From contig NZ_CGIH01000042.1 of assembly GCF_000983115.1 (NCBI RefSeq), positions 3,450 through 58,273 of the forward strand: 54,824 nt of DNA, in the 5' to 3' direction. Under the pieces are notes generated by a model. The model searched no databases. It was not told the DNA's origin and saw only the letters and a program-made list of their open reading frames with translations. Position 1 is the first letter of the stretch; the number at the start of each line of letters is the position of its first letter. The translations under genes were made by a program, and so were the position numbers. Of this stretch, positions 8,459 through 16,080 are shown piece after piece. The stretch is from Syntrophomonas zehnderi OL-4 (lineage in GTDB: Bacteria; Bacillota; Syntrophomonadia; Syntrophomonadales; Syntrophomonadaceae).

Positions 8459-9982
8459 TTATTTGGTATCGATTAAGCCATCTACCAAGTCCCGTAGCTG
8501 GTCAGCAGTTTGGGTCAATCTCTGGGTCATTTCCACAATCGTTCGCACTGATTGGGTCTGATTGATTGACAGGTTCTTCATACTCTCCATACTGATTGAA
8601 GATTTTTGGGTAGCGGCCGCTATGCTCTCCACCTGATGGACAACTTCATCTGTAATCGCCAGGTTTTCTTCATTTATAGCCGATAGCTCCTGCACCGCTG
8701 TATCAATATTAAGAGAACCCTGCACAATCTGCCCAAAAGTAGTCTCAGTTTTCTTGAGGGCAGCAGCCTGGCGTTGGTAAGCCTGATTCGATGAGGCAAT
8801 CTCATTGACCGTTTGCTCCATGCCTCTTTTCATTTCCGCAATCAAGGCGGATATTTCCAGGGCGGCCTGACCTGATTCTTCAGCCAGCTGGCGCACCTCC
8901 TCTGCTACCACCGCAAATCCCCGGCCAGCCTCACCGGCCCGCGCGGCTTCAATCGCAGCATTCAAGGCTAATAGATTCGTCTGATCGGCAATTCCGGTAA
9001 TTAGGGTTACGATATTTTGAATCTGCTGGGATTGATCATTTAAACCATTTACAGCCAGACTGACCGCCTGCTGAGCCCGTTCGCTATCCTGCATAGAATT
9101 TTCCTGTTCCCGCATGGCTTCGCGCCCTTCATCAACAACCGATCTAAAACGGGCCGATTGTTCGGTTACCAGTTGCACGTTGTGAACCGCAGCATTCAGG
9201 GCCTCGAGCATTTGCCGGGCAGATTCCACCGTCTGCCGGGCAAAATCCACCCCTTCTACGGACGCTTTAGAAAGAGCCTGCATACCGGTATTGACTTGCT
9301 CGGCAGCATTTCCGGTATCGGAAGCTGATGCTAGTACCTGTTGTGAGGCCGAGGAAATCATATTGGCTTTTTGTACCACTCCCTGAGACACTTCAATAAG
9401 GCTATCCGTTTTGCTGATCGCTTCTTCCTGCCCCTGCAGGGCTTTTCTGACCAACATACTGCCGGCATAGGCAGCTACGATAATAATTACTCCCACCAGT
9501 ACAAAATCAGTATAGCGGGTCGTCAAGATCGAAACAGCGTTAGCGGTCGGCATCATACCCGGCTCAAAAAAAAGCAGCAGGGTATGAACAAGCAGGGTTA
9601 ATATTGTGCCATAGACGGCCACCCACACATCAAAATAGAAAATACCCAGTGCTACGATAAAATAGAGATTTTGCCAAACTTCATCGGCATTGCTGACATA
9701 GCAGTTATATAAGAATAAAATTACGGCCACGGAAGTCATCGCCAGGTATTTACTAAATTTTTGACTGGGATATTTTCGGGTATAAAAATACACAACCACC
9801 ATTATCAGTATTGAAATAAGCAACATAATGGTGGTACTGGTAAAGTTAATACTATGCGACTTTCCCGAAAAATAGATTCCGTATGTTACCAGGTAGCCTA
9901 ATGCGAGTATAACGGCGGTAGCTCGAGAGATAAGCAGATGACTGTTACGCAAATGCTTAATAAGCAGCCGACTTTCCTTCAT
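8459..9982 (-). CDS. methyl-accepting chemotaxis protein with multi-pass membrane sensor
   Basis: A 507-aa chemoreceptor. The first 185 residues hold about six hydrophobic segments with only short loops, so sensing is probably within or near the membrane rather than by a large external domain. No clear HAMP domain is visible. The rest is a long coiled-coil signalling domain with the diagnostic hairpin tip [20 protein letters not shown] and [18 protein letters not shown]. It would bind CheW/CheA and steer motility. ATG at 9982 with AAGGG upstream. It sits among CoA-ester catabolism genes on the same strand, which hints at a substrate-linked signal, but this is inference. Confidence 0.93.
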   Translation of the reverse strand: MKESRLLIKHLRNSHLLISRATAVILALGYLVTYGIYFSGKSHSINFTSTTIMLLISILIMVVVYFYTRKYPSQKFSKYLAMTSVAVILFLYNCYVSNADEVWQNLYFIVALGIFYFDVWVAVYGTILTLLVHTLLLFFEPGMMPTANAVSILTTRYTDFVLVGVIIIVAAYAGSMLVRKALQGQEEAISKTDSLIEVSQGVVQKANMISSASQQVLASASDTGNAAEQVNTGMQALSKASVEGVDFARQTVESARQMLEALNAAVHNVQLVTEQSARFRSVVDEGREAMREQENSMQDSERAQQAVSLAVNGLNDQSQQIQNIVTLITGIADQTNLLALNAAIEAARAGEAGRGFAVVAEEVRQLAEESGQAALEISALIAEMKRGMEQTVNEIASSNQAYQRQAAALKKTETTFGQIVQGSLNIDTAVQELSAINEENLAITDEVVHQVESIAAATQKSSISMESMKNLSINQTQSVRTIVEMTQRLTQTADQLRDLVDGLIDTK

Positions 9983-10210
9983 GGTTTATCCGCCCTTTCG
10001 ATTGCTTGTTATTTAAACATTATTCTACTTAATAACCGGGAATCCTTCTATAACATGGAAAAAAAATGTTGCAACTTTATTTTTTGTCAAAAATATCATC
10101 TTTCGAAACTTCATTGTCCTGATTATATAAATTTTAAGAAAATTCCGCCTTCTTTATATCGTCAGGCAACCCTTATTGTTCATTAAAGGCACGCCGGTTC
10201 AAGGTATACG

Positions 10211-10993
10211 TTATTCCCCGCTAAAAACCGGCGGCCGCTTTTCGAAATATGCGGCCACACCTTCCAGGTGATCCTGCGTCTTCATTAGTTCTGTCTGCAG
10301 TTGATTGACCAGTTTAAGTCCTTTATCCATATCCATATGAGCACTTTGATATATTGCTTTTTTGGCCATTCCCATCGCCAGGGTAGGCCCCAGGGCGAAA
10401 CTGCGGGCTAGTTTATACGTGCTTTCAACCAGTAAGCCTGCTACCACGACTGAATTAACAATCCCTAACTGATAAGCCTCCTCGGCACTGATTATCTTTC
10501 CTGTCCAGATAAGTTCAAGTGCCTTGCGCGGACCTACCAAACGCGGCAATAAATAACAATTGCCGATTAAACCGATATTAATGTATAATTGCCCGAAGCT
10601 GGCTTTGTTGGAGGCCAGGATATAATCACAGGCCATGGCAATCTCCCCGCCGGCTCCATGACAGGCACCGTTTACGCAGGCAATAACCGGTTTTGGCATA
10701 GTCATGAGTTTTTTCATTAACCTGGCACAGCCCTGTTCGGCAATCATCTCGGCTGCTTCGACCGGGGGCATCTCTCGGGCCATGTTCACTATTTCCAGAT
10801 CATAACCATACGAAAATACCTCGTTCGCACCTGTCAGCACAACTACCCGGACTTGGGGACTGTTGGCACAGATTTCAATGGCTTGAACCATTTCCTCCAA
10901 CATTGCAAAGTTAAGATTGTTTTCCTGGGATCTATCCATGGTTAGAGTAGCTATCCCCTGTTCTATGTCTAGTCTGATATACTTGAAATCCAT
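10211..10993 (-). CDS. crotonase-superfamily protein with Glu-to-Tyr active-site change
   Basis: A 260-aa crotonase-fold protein, starting at ATG 10993 (MDFKYIRLDIEQG) with AGGAGG 8 nt upstream. Readings extending to 11134 would run through a strong sigma-54 promoter and are rejected. Compared with true enoyl-CoA hydratase it keeps one glutamate (E117 in GAGGEIAM) but has tyrosine (Y137 in QLYINIGL) at the second. It lacks the GGGGTQR loop, having IGNCYLLPRLVG instead. With the 7548-8318 protein it shares the YINIGL signature, so the two may form a subfamily. Function unknown; isomerase, hydrolase or decarboxylase activity on a C4 acyl-CoA is possible. Sigma-54 promoter at 11053-11070. Confidence 0.82.
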   Translation of the reverse strand: MDFKYIRLDIEQGIATLTMDRSQENNLNFAMLEEMVQAIEICANSPQVRVVVLTGANEVFSYGYDLEIVNMAREMPPVEAAEMIAEQGCARLMKKLMTMPKPVIACVNGACHGAGGEIAMACDYILASNKASFGQLYINIGLIGNCYLLPRLVGPRKALELIWTGKIISAEEAYQLGIVNSVVVAGLLVESTYKLARSFALGPTLAMGMAKKAIYQSAHMDMDKGLKLVNQLQTELMKTQDHLEGVAAYFEKRPPVFSGE

Positions 10994-11052
10994 GCAGGAA
11001 CCTCCTTTATTATGTAGGATTTTTTCAGGATCTATATATGATAATATGAATG

Positions 11053-11070
11053 TTGCAATTCCCATGCCAA
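11053..11070 (-). promoter_or_regulatory. sigma-54 (-24/-12) promoter for crotonase 10211-10993
   Basis: Minus-strand sequence TTGGCATGGGAATTGCAA, two bases different from the fadN promoter. GG-N10-GC spacing is exact. Start near 11043, leader about 50 nt. Confidence 0.87.
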
Positions 11071-11187
11071 AATAATGTCTAAACCTGTTTTGTCGGCACA
11101 GTGCAAGGCAGTTCGTAATTGTTCCAGCTGGCAAACGTCATATTTTGCTTTTTTCTCCCCATTTCAGCAAAGATCCCGGGCTTAATC

Positions 11188-11234
11188 TGTGCCAGCCTGG
11201 TTATCAATATGTTTCATTATGTCGCATCTTAGGA
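11188..11234 (-). promoter_or_regulatory. putative activator site upstream of crotonase promoter
   Basis: TGTGCCA (11188-11194) is followed at 10-bp steps by weaker units TGGTTAT, TATGTTT and TATGTCG. It lies about 120 bp upstream of the sigma-54 promoter. Only the first half-site matches well. Confidence 0.45.
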
Positions 11235-11336
11235 TAAGAGACCTGCACATTTTGAATGTCCAAAGTAAACTGCTAGAGTCCCGGCATCAGCGATTGAAAT
11301 TAACAAATCTCTTTTAGGGGTAATCTGGCAGAAAAA

Positions 11337-11363
11337 GATTCGGGCAGCATCGCTGCCCGAATC
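11337..11363 (-). terminator. intrinsic terminator after 4-hydroxybutyryl-CoA dehydratase
   Basis: GATTCGGGCAGC (11337-11348) and GCTGCCCGAATC (11352-11363) form a perfect 12-bp stem with a 3-nt loop. On the minus strand it is followed by TTTTTC. It is 51 nt beyond the stop codon of 11415-12848. Confidence 0.9.
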
Positions 11364-11414
11364 CATCGTACGTCAATTTAGTTATAAAGACTTCATACTC
11401 TATTAAGATATAGC

Positions 11415-12848
11415 TTAATCTTCTTCTATGCCAGCCAAATATTTAGCCAATTTCTTCTTGCCTTTAATATCATAGCTGCCCATGATAGCGATATCTTCCA
11501 TAATCGGAGAGCCGCCGCCGTGTACACCTGCTACCAGCAAGGCTGCGCCAACTTCGCCGGTGAGGATATCACTGGCCAGATGGTAGGCCCGATAATGATT
11601 TTCCTCGGAAATGCCGGTGCGCCGTTTGGTGTATTTGCGTACAAAGTCACCAATCTCGGGGTTGTTGTATTCGCTTGACAGGGGCAAGGTTGCCGGCAGT
11701 CCGCCTGCGATATCACACAGGGTTTCGTATTCACTATACATGTGATGGCCGGCATGACGTCTGCCAACGTTAGCATAGATAACGTTTGGAACCATAGTTC
11801 CGGAAGGTGCCTTGGTAGATTTAATACTAGCAGCAATACCAGCCGCAAATACCAATTCGGCCACACTGATCAGTTCAGCCAATTGGGCCCGGGTATGTCC
11901 GGTTTTTTCCACTCCATTATAATCAGCGAGCAGAGCCGTGGTTCCCAGGATTACATCGCCAATACCGGGCTTGCAGCCACAGTAGCTATGACGATGATAC
12001 AGAGCAAAGAGCAGGGCTAGTTGTCCGCCGATATCTGTTTCTCCGTTAAGGAAGATCCTTTCATTCGGGACAAATACATTGTCAAATACCGTCATGCTCT
12101 CCAGATCACCCAGTTTGGTGTACGGGGCAGACAGGTTGTCAGCTCTTTCCAGTGAAAAAGCCTCCCGGACAATCAGGTGAACGCCTTCGGTATCAGCCGG
12201 AATAGCAAATGCGATGGCATAATCCTTTTCATCTTTGCCCAGTGCCCGGGTCGGGAATGCTAATATTTCATCGGCATACGGTGCCATGGTGTTGTGCAAC
12301 TTGGCTCCTCTTACTACTACACCGTCTTCTCTTCTCTCTACTACATGCAGGTACATATCGGGATCATCTTGTTCACCCGGTCTCTTGCTGCGGTCGCCTT
12401 TGGCGTCAGTCTGGGCAGCTGCTCCCACCAGGTCATTTTCCTGGAAATACTCCAGATACTTCAGCCAACGTTCATGATAGTTGGTACCATATTTTAAATC
12501 AGCGTTTTTAGTAGCTACTGACAAACCATTCATGGAGTCAGCACCCATACAGCGCTGAATGCATCCACCGATGCGGTTACAGAGAACGCGGGTCATCTCC
12601 TGCTTCATGAGCAGATCCTCAGGAGTCTGGTGGATATGACAGAATCTGTTGATAGGTTTCCCGCTGATGTGGGAGGTAGTTTTTAGCCATTTTTCGTAAT
12701 GAGGATCATTGGCCAGATCAAAGGTTAACTGAATAGCCTGGCTGGCGTGTAATACCTTGGGATGATCGCGTCCGACACATTTACCTTCAAGATAGACGTT
12801 GGGTCTCATACTGGCAAGTTTCTCTAAATATTCTTGGGATGTTCTCAT
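11415..12848 (-). CDS. abfD: 4-hydroxybutyryl-CoA dehydratase/vinylacetyl-CoA isomerase
   Basis: A 477-aa member of the 4-hydroxyphenylacetate 3-hydroxylase (HpaB) fold, the length of clostridial AbfD. All four expected [4Fe-4S] ligands are visible: C96 and C100 in GGCIQRC, and H285 and C292 in YHRHSYCGC, spaced as C99/C103/H292/C299 of Clostridium aminobutyricum. An additional cysteine (C290) lies between the last two ligands. It uses FAD and the cluster to convert 4-hydroxybutyryl-CoA to crotonyl-CoA by radical chemistry. ATG at 12848 with GGAGGG upstream; own terminator at 11337. Upstream are two good activator sites (13134-13183) and a weak -24/-12-like sequence. It links the two CoA-transferases to beta-oxidation. 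The family also contains poorly characterised homologues, so substrate is likely but not proven. Confidence 0.88.
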   Translation of the reverse strand: MRTSQEYLEKLASMRPNVYLEGKCVGRDHPKVLHASQAIQLTFDLANDPHYEKWLKTTSHISGKPINRFCHIHQTPEDLLMKQEMTRVLCNRIGGCIQRCMGADSMNGLSVATKNADLKYGTNYHERWLKYLEYFQENDLVGAAAQTDAKGDRSKRPGEQDDPDMYLHVVERREDGVVVRGAKLHNTMAPYADEILAFPTRALGKDEKDYAIAFAIPADTEGVHLIVREAFSLERADNLSAPYTKLGDLESMTVFDNVFVPNERIFLNGETDIGGQLALLFALYHRHSYCGCKPGIGDVILGTTALLADYNGVEKTGHTRAQLAELISVAELVFAAGIAASIKSTKAPSGTMVPNVIYANVGRRHAGHHMYSEYETLCDIAGGLPATLPLSSEYNNPEIGDFVRKYTKRRTGISEENHYRAYHLASDILTGEVGAALLVAGVHGGGSPIMEDIAIMGSYDIKGKKKLAKYLAGIEED

Positions 12849-13213
12849 TGTTTCGCCCTCCTTAAATATTTCTACCTAAATTCCAAGGCCCCTCGCAGTT
12901 AAAGTCTAACACAATTTGTGTCATTTTGCTATAGCATTTAATATAAACAATATTAATTAAAGCCAGTTCCAATCCAAAGGATGCTACGTGTTGCGCCTTG
13001 TAGCCGCGCCCTCAGGTCGTTTTGTGCTTCAATATTATTGGCATTAACTTCGCCAAATATCGGAGGTTACAGCGGTAAAGGGCACCACTCCTTATACATG
13101 CTAAGGCTCTAATAAAACAGGTATTATTTATATGATGCCAATTTGGCACATTATCTAGAACCCGGATGTGTCAGTATGTGCCACACTGCTGCTATGCCGG
13201 ACAATGCTCCGTC
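12849..13213 (-). promoter_or_regulatory. abfD upstream region with activator sites and weak sigma-54-like element
   Basis: GATGCCA-ATT-TGGCACA (13134-13150) and TGTGTCA-GTA-TGTGCCA (13167-13183) are two strong copies of the phased motif, 33 bp apart centre to centre. A 19-bp palindrome TTGGCGAAGTTAATGCCAA (13038-13056, minus strand) has GG-N10-GC spacing about 95-130 bp below them, but its -12 part (ATGCC) is poor. An everted pair TAACACA-ATT-TGTGTCA (12907-12923) is nearer the gene. Placement of the real promoter is uncertain. Confidence 0.5.
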
Positions 13214-13817
13214 TTAAACTATTTGGGTTTGACCGCCATCTGCCATCAGTATATAGCCGTTAACCAGTAATATAATCGGAAGCTGCCGTACAAAAACTAT
13301 GACACCATAAAGATCAACGTAAATACCCCAACTAAAATAAGGCCCTCTTCTCACGATATTGTTTTTTTAAGTGTCCGCCATTCATGTGTGTTGAGAATGC
13401 CTGACGCCGCTCCATTTAAGATATTTTATAGCAAGCCCACTTGACGGTCCGATCCTTTATGCGGGTTAGCACTGTACCTTTATTGATGTTCAAGCAATGG
13501 GATTTGGGGTTGCAAGGGTGCCCCACCCAAGCCAGCTGCTGACGTAATATTTATGATCTTCCCCCACCCTGTACTCATTTCCTTGGATGCCATTACCGAC
13601 AGTTGATAAATTCCGGTAAGGTTAGATCCATAATCTGCTGCTATCTTTTCAAGGGGTAGTCCACAGTATCAACGTCCAGGTATATCCGGCATTATTGCCG
13701 GAATAATCGGTGTGCCAAATGTAATTTAAATCAAGTTTTTACTTTACGCTCAAGGTTTTCCCTCGCCCCATCAATTATCAGCAATCAGGTAGCTTTACCG
13801 TTGTGGACTGTTTCTAA
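13214..13817 (-). pseudogene. decayed short-chain dehydrogenase/reductase (SDR)
   Basis: No open frame remains, but stitched minus-strand frames give clear SDR pieces in the right order. They are: an N-terminal ETVHNGKA; NLTGIYQLSVMASKEM; KIINITSAAGLGGAP (the active-site serine region); KGTVLTRIKDRTVKWA (the helix after the lost YxxxK); and a C-terminal SDYITG then NGYILMADGGQTQIV. Frames change and stops interrupt at several points. The Rossmann loop and central strands are deleted, and the likely start codon is now TTA behind an intact GGAGGTGAT (13821-13829). The best guess for the ancestor is a FabG-like or 3-hydroxyacyl-CoA reductase. A textbook sigma-54 promoter still precedes it. Confidence 0.8.
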
Positions 13818-13880
13818 GGTATCACCTCCGATTATTACTACAGGCTGGCAATCAGCAATCAACTGCTCTCGATACGGTAT

Positions 13881-13897
13881 AGCAAATTGCGTGCCAA
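13881..13897 (-). promoter_or_regulatory. consensus sigma-54 promoter of the SDR pseudogene
   Basis: Minus-strand sequence TTGGCACGCAATTTGCT matches the RpoN consensus TTGGCACG-N4-TTGCW at every position. It is the best of the -24/-12 sites here. Start near 13870, 40 nt before the ribosome-binding site of the decayed gene. Confidence 0.9.
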
Positions 13898-13980
13898 CCT
13901 ATTTTAACTGCCATATCCCCGCAGTTACGGGTTTTTTTCCTTTCTGCCAGCTTTTAAATTAGCCCACTCAAGTAACATTC

Positions 13981-14018
13981 TGTGTCATATTGTGCCGAAG
14001 TGCATCAAATGTTATAGT
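13981..14018 (+). promoter_or_regulatory. activator site overlapping a sigma-A promoter of the regulator gene
   Basis: TGTGTCA-TAT-TGTGCCG (13981-13997) is a two-unit phased site, 85-100 bp upstream of the minus-strand sigma-54 promoter. On the plus strand TTGTGC (13990-13995), a 17-nt spacer and TATAGT (14013-14018) make a plausible sigma-A promoter for the activator gene. The -35 box lies inside the site, which would allow autorepression. Confidence 0.6.
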
Positions 14019-14060
14019 ATAGATAAGCTCAATATTTATTTTTTCGGAGGAGATGTTGGG

Positions 14061-15992
14061 ATGACAAACTGGGAGCTTCGCCAAAAATGGAAGGAACTTC
14101 ATCAAAATCCAGACCATAGAAACTCCTTGCGCCCGGAAATAGCTGATTCTTGGGAACGCAGCTATGACTACCAGATAAACCCCTACCTGCGTGAAAATCC
14201 CTATATCTGCACCCGGGCAGAGTTAGCCCAATACCAGGATAATTCTGCTTATCTAATTGCAACCAGTGACCGCATTATGAACAGCTTATTTGAATTCGTA
14301 GCCGGCACTGGTTTCGTTGTGACTCTGGCAGACCCTAATATGTGCATATTAAAGGTAGTCGGGGATCCTGAGTCGCTGGCCTGGGCTAATAATGCTTATC
14401 TGGTAGAAGGTTCTATGTGGTCTGAGGATCTGGTTGGCACAAATGCCGGTGCCCTTGCGTTAGCCTTAGCTAAACCGATTTCAGTCTATGGCTATGAACA
14501 TTTTTGTTTATTTTCGCACGTTGCCGCCTGCTCATGTGCCCCCATAATTGATCAGGGCAAAATTATTGGCGCTCTGGGAATGGTGGCCCCCTATGACAAG
14601 GTCAGCAACCATACCCTGGGAATGGTAGTAGCCGCAACCAAGCATATCAAATCCAGGATTGCTATGGAAAAAGCCAAAAGATACCATGAGGTTATCATGG
14701 AATCAATGGCCGAAGGTTTATTTACACTGGACTTAAACGGCAACATTAATTACATGAATGAAAACTGCGCCCGCATTTTTAAATTTCAAAAGGATGCAGT
14801 GATTGGTCGTAATATCTTTGATTTACTAGGGCATAAAACGGAAAATCATTATTTTATAAATAAAATTACCCAGGGACGCACTATTACTGATGAAAATTTC
14901 ACCTTGGCTATCGGTCGGGAAACGATTCACTGCAATGTGACCTGCAATCCCATGCGGGATTTGGATTCGGCAGACGGCGGCGCGGTTGTAATCGTTCGGG
15001 AAAGCCACCGTATTAATCGCCTTGTCAGAAACTACATAGGCGGGGGTGCCAAAGTTACTTTTGACGATATCATCGGCAAGGACCAGCGCTTTGCCCAAGT
15101 TATAAAAACTGCCCGGGCGGCAGCATCATCTTCGTCAAACGTTTTGCTGCTGGGAGAAAGCGGCACCGGTAAGGATATCATTGCCCAAGCTATGCACAAC
15201 GCCGGTCCCCGCAAGAACAACTCTTACCTGGCTATTAACTGCGCGGCCCTACCCCGGGATTTAATCGCCAGTGAACTCTTCGGCTATGAAGACGGGGCAT
15301 TTACCGGAGCGAGAAAAGGCGGCAACGTCGGCAAGTTTGAACTTGCCGACCAGGGCACAATATTCCTTGATGAAATCGGCGATATGCCTTTGGACTTGCA
15401 AGCTTCGCTCTTACGGGTGCTGGAAGAAAAGAAGGTTATGCGCCTGGGCGGGGTCAAACTGGTACCGGTTAATGTGCGGGTCATTGCGGCTACCAACAAA
15501 GATTTGGAGCAGGAAATTGAACGCAACCGCTTCAGACGCGATCTTTTCTATCGTCTGGGCGTTATTAAGATAACCATTCCCCCTCTGCGGGAGAGGCCGG
15601 ATGATATCCTGCCCCTGGCTGAAGCCTTTATCGAGAGAACCTGTAAACGGTTTAACAAACCCCATATGACCCTGGCGCCTGATGTAGTAGACGCTTTTTT
15701 GTCCTACGAATGGCCCGGGAATGTACGGGAAATGCAAAATGTCATTGAAGGCTCCATACAACTGGCCCCGGATAATGTTATCTGCTATGAGCTGGTGAGT
15801 GAATACTTCGTGAACAAAAATGTTGCCAAGCCGGCTGACCAGGAGATTACTAATGTAGCGGCTATTGAAAAACAAATGATTATTGACTGCCTGGTGAAAT
15901 ACAAATATAACAAGACTGAGGCTGCCAAAGCTCTGGGCATGTCCCGCCGGACTTTGTACCGCCGCCTGGCGGAGTACAATATAATGGACTGA
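14061..15992 (+). CDS. sigma-54-dependent transcriptional activator (GAF-PAS-AAA+-Fis)
   Basis: A 643-aa enhancer-binding protein. The N-terminal part (about 60-220) is an AcoR-like GAF domain, and a PAS domain follows near 225-340 (MESMAEGLFTLDLNGNINY). The AAA+ domain has Walker A GESGTGKD (about residue 363), the sigma-54-contacting GAFTGA loop (about 412) and Walker B IFLDEIGDM. The C-terminal Fis-type helix-turn-helix is KTEAAKALGMSRRTLYRRL. Start is ATG 14061, behind GGAGGAG; the upstream extension to 13992 overlaps the promoter. The GAF or PAS domain probably senses a small ligand. It is the only plus-strand gene here, divergent from the decayed SDR and abfD. It is the natural candidate to drive the four sigma-54 promoters nearby. 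Confidence 0.93.
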   Translation: MTNWELRQKWKELHQNPDHRNSLRPEIADSWERSYDYQINPYLRENPYICTRAELAQYQDNSAYLIATSDRIMNSLFEFVAGTGFVVTLADPNMCILKVVGDPESLAWANNAYLVEGSMWSEDLVGTNAGALALALAKPISVYGYEHFCLFSHVAACSCAPIIDQGKIIGALGMVAPYDKVSNHTLGMVVAATKHIKSRIAMEKAKRYHEVIMESMAEGLFTLDLNGNINYMNENCARIFKFQKDAVIGRNIFDLLGHKTENHYFINKITQGRTITDENFTLAIGRETIHCNVTCNPMRDLDSADGGAVVIVRESHRINRLVRNYIGGGAKVTFDDIIGKDQRFAQVIKTARAAASSSSNVLLLGESGTGKDIIAQAMHNAGPRKNNSYLAINCAALPRDLIASELFGYEDGAFTGARKGGNVGKFELADQGTIFLDEIGDMPLDLQASLLRVLEEKKVMRLGGVKLVPVNVRVIAATNKDLEQEIERNRFRRDLFYRLGVIKITIPPLRERPDDILPLAEAFIERTCKRFNKPHMTLAPDVVDAFLSYEWPGNVREMQNVIEGSIQLAPDNVICYELVSEYFVNKNVAKPADQEITNVAAIEKQMIIDCLVKYKYNKTEAAKALGMSRRTLYRRLAEYNIMD

Positions 15993-16023
15993 CTTCGTCC
16001 TCCCGGATTCCTTTGCTACTCAC

Positions 16024-16059
16024 AAAAAAAGCTCACAACCTTTGGGTTGTGAGCTTTTT
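16024..16059. terminator. bidirectional terminator between activator and pyrophosphatase genes
   Basis: GCTCACAACC (16031-16040), loop TTTG, GGTTGTGAGC (16045-16054), with A7 before and T5 after. It serves both the plus-strand activator and the minus-strand pyrophosphatase gene that converge here. Confidence 0.95.
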
Positions 16060-16080
16060 GTTGTTGTGATTGGTTCGCTG

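Noticed and set aside
10994-11134. N-terminal extension of the 10211-10993 crotonase
   Set aside because: The extension runs across a strong sigma-54 promoter and the ribosome-binding site; it has no crotonase similarity.
13705-13720. TGTGCCAAAT as another activator half-site
   Set aside because: Single half-site inside the decayed SDR body with no phased partner and no promoter at a proper distance.
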